From NCBI RefSeq assembly GCF_051020765.1, contig NC_134935.1, positions 2,977,579 through 3,041,578 on the forward strand: a stretch of DNA of 64,000 nucleotides, in the 5' to 3' direction. The stretch is from Lasioglossum baleicum (lineage: Eukaryota; Arthropoda; Insecta; Hymenoptera; Halictidae). Positions 57,764 to 64,000 of this stretch are shown here, piece after piece. Below the pieces are notes generated by a model. The model ran no database searches, was not told the origin of the DNA, and saw only the letters and a program-made list of their open reading frames with translations. The position numbers and the translations under genes are program-made. Every line of letters starts with the position of its first letter. The stretch's first letter is position 1.

Positions 57764-58261
57764 TATATGGTCTAAGGAAGCAAGAGAGACACAGCACTAT
57801 AGCACCGTTATACTGCGGTGGGATTGCGGCCGGGTTGAGCGTGAGCCAGGAGTGTCGAACTGGATATTTAGGCACGTTGAATGCTCTATCTGCATACGAA
57901 CGTGACAAATTTCTAAAAAAATACCATTTATTCTTGTATAGTTAGCAATGAAAAAGAGAATTAATCAAATTAATAAAAAAAAATAGAGCCTACGACCGGG
58001 CGCGAACTTAGTATAAGCAGGTCCTCAAATGGATTGAGGCAACGAAGCTATTGAGAAGATGGTTATAATATTTCCAGATGTAATGTTGATGCTGTAGAAA
58101 TACTTTCAAATTTTTAAAAAACAACTATTTCATTTCGTGGTGCGATCAAAATAAAAATATTTTATATTCTAACACTAAGTTTAGGGGAAGAGGGGTAACA
58201 CTTACAGAAAAATTAACAGTCTGTTAAAGGAATGTACATTCAATTTTATTGTCAACTTGGA
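57764..58261. other. Unassigned stretch, end of a Harbinger copy in part
   Basis: 57770-58080 holds no recognisable gene. 58090-58261 resembles the tail region of the giant palindrome (36240-36320 and 36900-36950). Confidence 0.4.
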
Positions 58262-59312
58262 GTCTCCGCCCCCTGTTCGCGTCGCTCACCAACACCCTAT
58301 TTTATACATAAATGTATACAATAAACAATAATTAACTATTTTGTATAATAAAAAAACATTTGAATTAAATTACATTGAAAACTATTTTATGAAATAAGAA
58401 GAGATAAAAAGAGTTCATAAACTTCCGTTCTCGAGATGCTCGGGGAATGAAGAGGTGCCGCTGCCTCTCAACTGCCGAATCTCTATTCCGGAGATAATTA
58501 AAAAAATTTCTCTTTTGGCCACCGCCAAATCATACGGACTAAATTTTCTCAGCGCGTTACCAATGCCGCGACAAAATTGCTCGACTCCGTCGGCTTCCTT
58601 CTCTTTGTTATTCTCAATAAAGTAATCCATGACCGTCGCGGCGACAGTGGCCCTCGTCTCCTTCACCTTCCTCTTTTTCCTGGATACTTTCGAATGCTCC
58701 GACGAAGAGACTTCGGAGCGCGATGTGTTTGGTGTCCCCGGCGTTGCCATATCCACTTTTTCGCAGATGTCCCGTTCAAGAATTGTATCCTCGGTATCCT
58801 CAGAAGTAACGCCGACGGTTATTAGCTCTTTGTAAAAGCGACTGAGGAAGGACATCTCCACTTCATATTTCCACTTCCGATTCGCTGCCTGGCCGCTCGC
58901 ACCTTTTCTACGCTTCAGCGCCCGCCTGTATGCATCGCGCAGATTGCTCCAAGTCTTTTTGCAAGCGGCCTCTAACAAACAATAAAAATGATTAATTGAA
59001 TGCTTTGTGTCATCTCATGGAGCAGTTGCTTGGTAAAATAATATACAATTTATGTATAATATTGTCTTTTTTCATCGAAAAATATTATAGTTGATCATAG
59101 TTACCTGGCTGCTTCATCCTTTCCGCTATCCACAGCCAAACTCTTTCTTTCGCCTTTGAATCGCTGTACTTTGCATGCGTCAGGTCGTACAGAATTGGAA
59201 ATTCGCGGATCAGTTCAATCAATTTGTCCGCATCCAGTTTGCCACAAGTGAAATTAAGAATTTTGAAAGAGACTTTGGACGAGGACTACGAGTAGACGAG
59301 TACTGAGCAGAC
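58262..59312 (-). mobile_element. Shortened Harbinger copy
   Basis: A worn TIR-like block (TCTCCGCCCCCTGTTCGC near 58262) resembles the palindrome end (ACTCCACCCGTTCGCTTCGC). The leader CGAGGACTACGAG and ACTGAGCAGA near 59279-59306 is shared with the promoter region of the palindrome copies. Between leader and MADF gene the whole nuclease gene is absent. Confidence 0.6.
58415..59260 (-). CDS. Two-exon MADF-BESS protein, third copy
   Basis: Exon 1 (about 59260-59105) encodes the N-terminal half of a MADF domain (LDADKLIELIREFPILYDLT, then KERVWLWIAERM) and ends at a GTAAC donor. Exon 2 starts at 58971 after GTTTGTTAG and continues through CKKTWSNLRDAYRRALKRRK to the stop at 58415. The 133 bp intron joins a complete MADF domain in frame. 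After a basic linker (KKRKVKE) comes a BESS-type motif (FCRGIGNALRKFSP and AKREIFLII). It is homologous to the palindrome exons but clearly diverged, and it shows what those lost. No ATG is visible ahead of exon 1 (an in-frame stop lies upstream), so the start is missing or in a deleted exon. MADF-BESS proteins bind DNA and partner the Harbinger nuclease. Confidence 0.6.
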
Positions 59313-59316
59313 TAAA

Positions 59317-62300
59317 GGTCGTTGCCCACTAGACGCCTCATCTGCCTACCTGCACCATCGCTCCGTCCGAAAATTGACGCTGCGCTGGTAGTTTTTCCGC
59401 CTACTAGACGACTCCAGCACCGCGTCAGCACCGCGCCAGAACAGTGGCGCTCACCACTAGCGCAGTCGTTTGCCGCGCCGTAATCCGTCGAACGAGCTAA
59501 TCCAGACCGTTCTAGTGGTGAACACCACTGCGCTGGCGGCAACTCGTGTCGAGCGAAGATATTTTGCCAAGACACCTCTGTAGGTTCGACGGTAGGGCAC
59601 CAGTTCACTATACGCAGGTAGACGGTCCGGGTCCGAGTCCGACAACAGTAATAATGTTGGGGCGTACGGTCGAGTTTTTATTGCTTTATGACTCGGTGAC
59701 ATCGTGGACTTTTTCGGAGTTTTCTGGCGATAGTTAATGTATTCTAAAGACACGCTGAAGTGATTTGGTTATTGCGGATTACCGGGGTTTGCGCAGTTAC
59801 TTTCGAGTGGCGAACATTAGCACTTAGCACTGCCTACACAATCGCTTCTTATTTTACTGTAACGACTACGATTTCATTAGAGGGACGAAAAGAAAATTTT
59901 CGAAGCTCGCGCGAGTCCTTTCTTTTGTTTTCCACATCAACGTACTATTTCGGATATATCCACAAACATGATTTTGACTTGGATCTATTCTGACTCTCGC
60001 ATAATTAGTAGCCCAATAAAATTTCTGTCCTCGACAATGGTTACTACTACTAATAGCCAAAAATTATTTCCATCATCGATAACGGTTCCTTATGACCAAA
60101 AAGAATTGTTGTCATTTATAATGGTTGTTTACCAGTTAAAGATAATGTCTATCATCGATAATTATTATTTGTAACTACTGGGTTGTGTAATAAATTACCG
60201 CGTTTTTCGTATCTTATTTTTTTCCCGCAATTTTCCATCAACAGAAGGGACATTCTCGGCGAGAATGTTTTATCGGTTGCTGGATGTGCTGTTCGTACGG
60301 TATGCGAGAGACGATCTTAACGATTCGTAAAAACGACTAAAATGAAGATCGCAAACACTAGAATTGGTTCGTCGATTTCGTATATTTGTCAGTCAATGAC
60401 GATTTTAGTTATACTAATTTTCAAATTTTAAATACTTATAAAAGAAATTGTATTCACATAACTTAAAATATACTGCCAATTTTGCGATAATTGTTATCCA
60501 GACACCATAAACAATAGTTATTTTTAATTTAATAAAAAAAAAATCATTTGTAAAAAGTTCATATTATTATATCGCAAGGAAGGCAGTAATCGTTGAATTT
60601 CACAGAAATTATTCGGAAAATCCAGTTGTTTTAAAATATTAATTTGCATATGTTCTACTTACAAATAACACTGTCCAACAAATTTCAACATTTTTTGTGA
60701 TTTTAATATACTGTTGGGTCCTTCTTATAGAGTTTTTTGCGCTGATTCCGAATCTGGTTTTAATTTTTTTCCTATACGTCCAGTTTTTGAAAATCATGGC
60801 TTTGAAAAAAAAACATATTTTTCAACTTTAAACAAATATTGTGATGTTATTATAAAAGATATTGAATTGTTGTTTACAGCAAACGATTCTGTAGACTTTC
60901 CCGAATACAGTGATATCCAATATTAATACATTATGATTGTTTAAACATGTTTAAACAATGATTAAAGACGGAGATGGACCACTTTTGCACCAATTTTTGC
61001 GGATATTTTCGAATTTATCTCAAAAAATAAGGGTCCAGCGAAAAATTGAACTATACCACGCGAAAGAGCATACTTTTATCTTGAGAAACCCCCCTGTGAA
61101 GTTTGCATGGTCGACGTTTTTACTGAACCAGAAAGCAAAATATCTTCGCCCGACATGTGTTGACGCCAGTGGTGCTCTTCCACTAGCGCGGTCGTTCGTC
61201 GGGATACGGCGCGGCGCGCTGCGGTGAAACGGCGCGTGGCTATAAGCGCGCAATTATGTCAGCTTACTTAAATGTAATATTTTATTAAATGTTATATTAT
61301 TGTTATTTATTATTTATTAGTATATTTATTCTGTATAAATTATTTTATGTATTTTTTAATGTTAGTCTCTCGTTTATAGTATATTTAATACAAAAAATAC
61401 CTTTTGTAACAAAAAAATAATTTATTCACACACTACACTATTACACCATTTACAATGCTAATATATATGTGTACACTATTCAGATATAATACACTACTAA
61501 AATACATATATTATATACACAACAACTAAAATACTATAAATAACTATAAATGTTTTTTATGAAGTTTTATACGTAGCAATGCAGATTTGAAATGCTTGAC
61601 ACGACTGATTTCAACAAACACAAAGCCGAAACTGAACTCTGGCATCAATTTTCTTAAGAACCAACACGATATTTTGAAATAAATGACGGTCTACGGACAA
61701 CGGAATACATACAATGTAAGGAAAGTCTGCAATGCGGTGACTGAAAAATTTTATTTTCAGTAATTGTCGTCTTATCTATGTATTGTAATTATAGTGCCAA
61801 TGAACACTCGAGATTCTTCCGAGTAAAATAAGTCCAAACACAGTATAAACGGGACTATTTTTATTGACTTAAATACATAATTAAAATAGTTTGCTCCATA
61901 TTAAATCGATATAATGTATTATATCTGAATAGTGTACACATATATATTAGCATTGTAAATAGTGTAATAGTGTAGTGTGTGAATAAATTATTTTTTTGTT
62001 ACAAAAGGTATTTTTTGTATTAAATATACTATAAACGAGAGACTAACATTAAAAAATACATAAAATAATTTATACAGAATAAATATACTAATAAATAATA
62101 AATAACAATAATATAACATTTAATAAAATATTACATTTAAGTAAGCTGACATAATTGCGCGCTTATAGCCACGCGCCGTTTCACCGCAGCGCGCCGCGCC
62201 GTATCCCGACGAACGACCGCGCTAGTGGGAGAGCACCACTGGCGTCAACACATGTCGGGCGAAGATATTTTGCTTTGTGGTTCGGTAAAAACGTCGACCA

Positions 62301-62921
62301 TGCAAACTTCACAGGGGGGTTTCTCAAGATAAAAGTCTGCTCTTTCGCGTGGTATAGTTCAATTTTTCGCTGGACCCTTATTTTTTGAGATAAATTCGAA
62401 AATATCCGCAAAAATTGGTGCAAAAGTGGTCCATCTCCGTCTTTAATCATTGTTTAAACATGTTTAAACAATCATAATGTATTAATATTGGATATCACTG
62501 TATTCGGGAAAGTCTACAGAATCGTTTGCTGTAAACAACAATTCAATATCTTTTATAATAACATCACAATATTTGTTTAAAGTTGAAAAATATGTTTTTT
62601 TTTCAAAGCCATGATTTTCAAAAACTGGACGTATAGGAAAAAAATTAAAACCAGATTCGGAATCAGCGCAAAAAACTCTATAAGAAGGACCCAACAGTAT
62701 ATTGAAATCAAATTTGGTGTTGGACAGTGTAATTATTATCGATGATAGACTATCTTTGACTGATAAATATCCATTATAAACGACAACAATTCTTTGTGGT
62801 CATAAGGAACCGTTATCGATGATGGAAATAATTTTTGGCTATTAGTATTAGTAATCGCATTGTCGAGGACAGAAATTTATTTGTGCTACTGATCATGCGA
62901 GAGTCAGATTAGGTCTAACAA
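59317..62921. mobile_element. Foldback DNA element, copy 2, right end lost
   Basis: Left end GGTCGTTGCCCACTAGACGC. 59500-60660 is nearly identical to 7450-8580, and 62733-62921 matches 8595-8775. The 2.06 kb CACTA-like element sits between. The right terminus is cut off at 62921 by another element. Confidence 0.75.
60669..62729. mobile_element. CACTA-like 2.06 kb foldback element, copy 2
   Basis: Ends CACTGTCCAACAAATTTCAA and TGTTGGACAGTG, with the 3 bp duplication TAA (60666-60668 and 62730-62732). Almost the same length and sequence as the copy at 16183-18245, including the unique centre. Removing it restores the reading of the host foldback (compare 8578 and 45348). Confidence 0.8.
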
Positions 62922-63103
62922 GGGGAGCCCAGGGTAGTCGGAATCCGGATTTTCGTGAAACTTGCAGTATTTGAAGATGACATATCCAAGTTTAATTTAG
63001 CAAAGCAGTAGCGCGCGCTTCTCAAGATTTCCCGAGAAAATGGCATTTGAAAATTCGGTTTACGCGTTCATAAGGAGTTCGCGTTAAGCTATGAACATGA
63101 AGC

Positions 63104-63169
63104 GCAGTGGCCGAGGGCGCTGCGAGAAAGACTGGTAATCAGTAGGTCGCTGGTTCGAGTCTTGCTGCC
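63104..63169 (+). pseudogene. tRNA-like sequence (degenerate)
   Basis: A-box-like GTGGCCGAGGG (63107) and B-box-like GGTTCGAGTCT (63152-63162) are well spaced. The ends GCAGTGG and TTGCTGC pair as a 7 bp acceptor with wobbles, and a T run (63173 onward) follows like a pol III terminator. The anticodon stem (around ACTGGTAATCAGT) does not fold properly, so it is a tRNA-derived relic or SINE head, not a functional tRNA. Confidence 0.5.
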
Positions 63170-63714
63170 GACATTTTTTTTTTTAATCTTTTTTCAGTTT
63201 TAATCCTAAAATTTATGAAATCTGCCATTAAACAATTATTTTTTAAATAGAAAATGCATGTTTTTTATTTGTGGGTATTGAAAAAAATCGAACATAAAAA
63301 TAATACAGTGTTATATTTACTTTATTATTGCTCATTCTTTATTAATAAAAAAAATTACGTGTTAGTATGACACGACCCAGAATGATACTCATCGTAAAAG
63401 CATGGGAAACAATAATTGGCTGTAATAAAACCAAGCGCGACGTCTGTTTTTGGGATTTACCTGGGTTGACCTCGCGCCTCACCTAGGTAAGAGTCTACCC
63501 CGTCCCTTCAACGGTTACTACCATCCTCATGCTGGTACCCCTTGCTTTTGCTTTGTGCAAACACGAAAGAAGATTTATCCAGGCAGACTCGGTTTATCCA
63601 GGTAAAGGAAAACCGGAAAACCCAACACTGCCGAGAGAGGTATAAATAGAAAATAATATTCTATTTGAAAAATAAAAATAATTATTCAATCTCTGCGATA
63701 CCAGAGAAATTTTT

Positions 63715-63873
63715 ATGAATGTTAATGAAGTGTGCTTTCCAATAGAACTCTTGAAAACGGCGTGCTCCTGTACAAACGCTCCGTTTATAGTGTGTGCTAG
63801 ATGCCGAAAAAATTATTGTTTCCCATGCTTTTACGATGAGTATCATTCTGGGTCGTGTCATACTAACACGTAA
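63715..63873 (+). pseudogene. Cysteine-rich C-terminal fragment of a transposon protein
   Basis: A 52-codon frame from ATG 63715 (open further up to a TAA) with cysteines in C-x-C and C-x2-C pairs (ACSC, CARCRKNYCFPC) and a final CHT. The Cys-x2-Cys-x4-Cys-x2-Cys spacing suggests a small zinc-binding tail such as ends several insect DNA transposases. The second half lies in the inverted-repeat arm. The family is not recognised. Confidence 0.4.
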
Positions 63874-64000
63874 TTTTTTTTATTAATAAAGAATGAGCAA
63901 TAATAAAGTAAATATAACACTGTATTATTTTTATGTTCGATTTTTTTCAATACCCACAAATAAAAAACATGCATTTTCTATTTAAAAAATAATTGTTTAA

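Larger units (their letters stand above)
62922..64000. mobile_element. Palindromic element with tRNA-like sequence, cut by window end
   Basis: Starts CAAGGGGAGCCCAGGGTAGT next to the truncated foldback. 63228-63417 is the mirror of 63811-64000 with no indel (positions sum to 127228), so the palindrome continues past the window. The unique centre (63418-63810) contains a short cysteine-rich ORF start. Confidence 0.75.

Noticed and set aside
63104..63169. Functional threonine tRNA (GGT anticodon)
   Set aside because: The anticodon stem does not pair and the acceptor stem relies on wobbles, so it is called a relic.

Overview
The window is eukaryotic and insect-like. It is AT-rich, has short GT-AG introns, and is built mostly of transposable elements (TEs). 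The gene content points to an aculeate hymenopteran (ant, bee or wasp): a tandem pair of three-exon genes encodes small secreted peptides with the four-cysteine framework of the honeybee venom peptides apamin and mast-cell-degranulating (MCD) peptide. The species cannot be named from the sequence.

Layout. 1-13.3 kb: structured non-coding repeats, hAT and other MITEs, and a 2.1 kb foldback element. 13.3-19.1 kb: two decayed mariner-like elements; the second contains a 2.06 kb CACTA-like foldback and a hAT MITE, both with intact target-site duplications (TSDs). 19.1-22.6 kb: MITEs, a dispersed repeat, an orphan signal-peptide exon on the minus strand (21319-21387) and a decayed THAP-type gene. 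23.9-26.75 kb: the apamin/MCD-like gene pair, each gene with a TATA box and a polyadenylation signal; the long first intron of the second gene is filled with MITEs, an inverted repeat and a TCAG microsatellite. 27.5-32.9 kb: hAT-type elements, including one with 1.1 kb inverted arms around a hAT transposase C-terminus. 33.6-43.9 kb: a giant near-perfect palindrome (arms about 4.1 kb, spacer about 219 bp) carrying mirrored PIF/Harbinger fragments (nuclease N-terminus and MADF-BESS protein), with a Transib-like element in one arm only. 44.6-50.8 kb: diverged foldbacks, a PIF-type MITE and a second Transib-like element. 51.0-56.5 kb: a full-length non-LTR retrotransposon with two intact ORFs, a poly(A) tail and a 14 bp TSD. 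58.3-62.9 kb: a shortened Harbinger copy, then a foldback with a second CACTA-like copy inside. 62.9 kb to the end: a palindromic element carrying a tRNA-like sequence, cut by the window edge.

The only convincing host genes are the two toxin-like peptide genes, plus one or two orphan secreted-peptide exons. Everything else that codes is transposon protein, mostly broken; the exceptions are the non-LTR ORF1/ORF2 pair and possibly the MADF-BESS exons. Exon junctions were read by eye and no database was searched, so family names rest on motif recognition.
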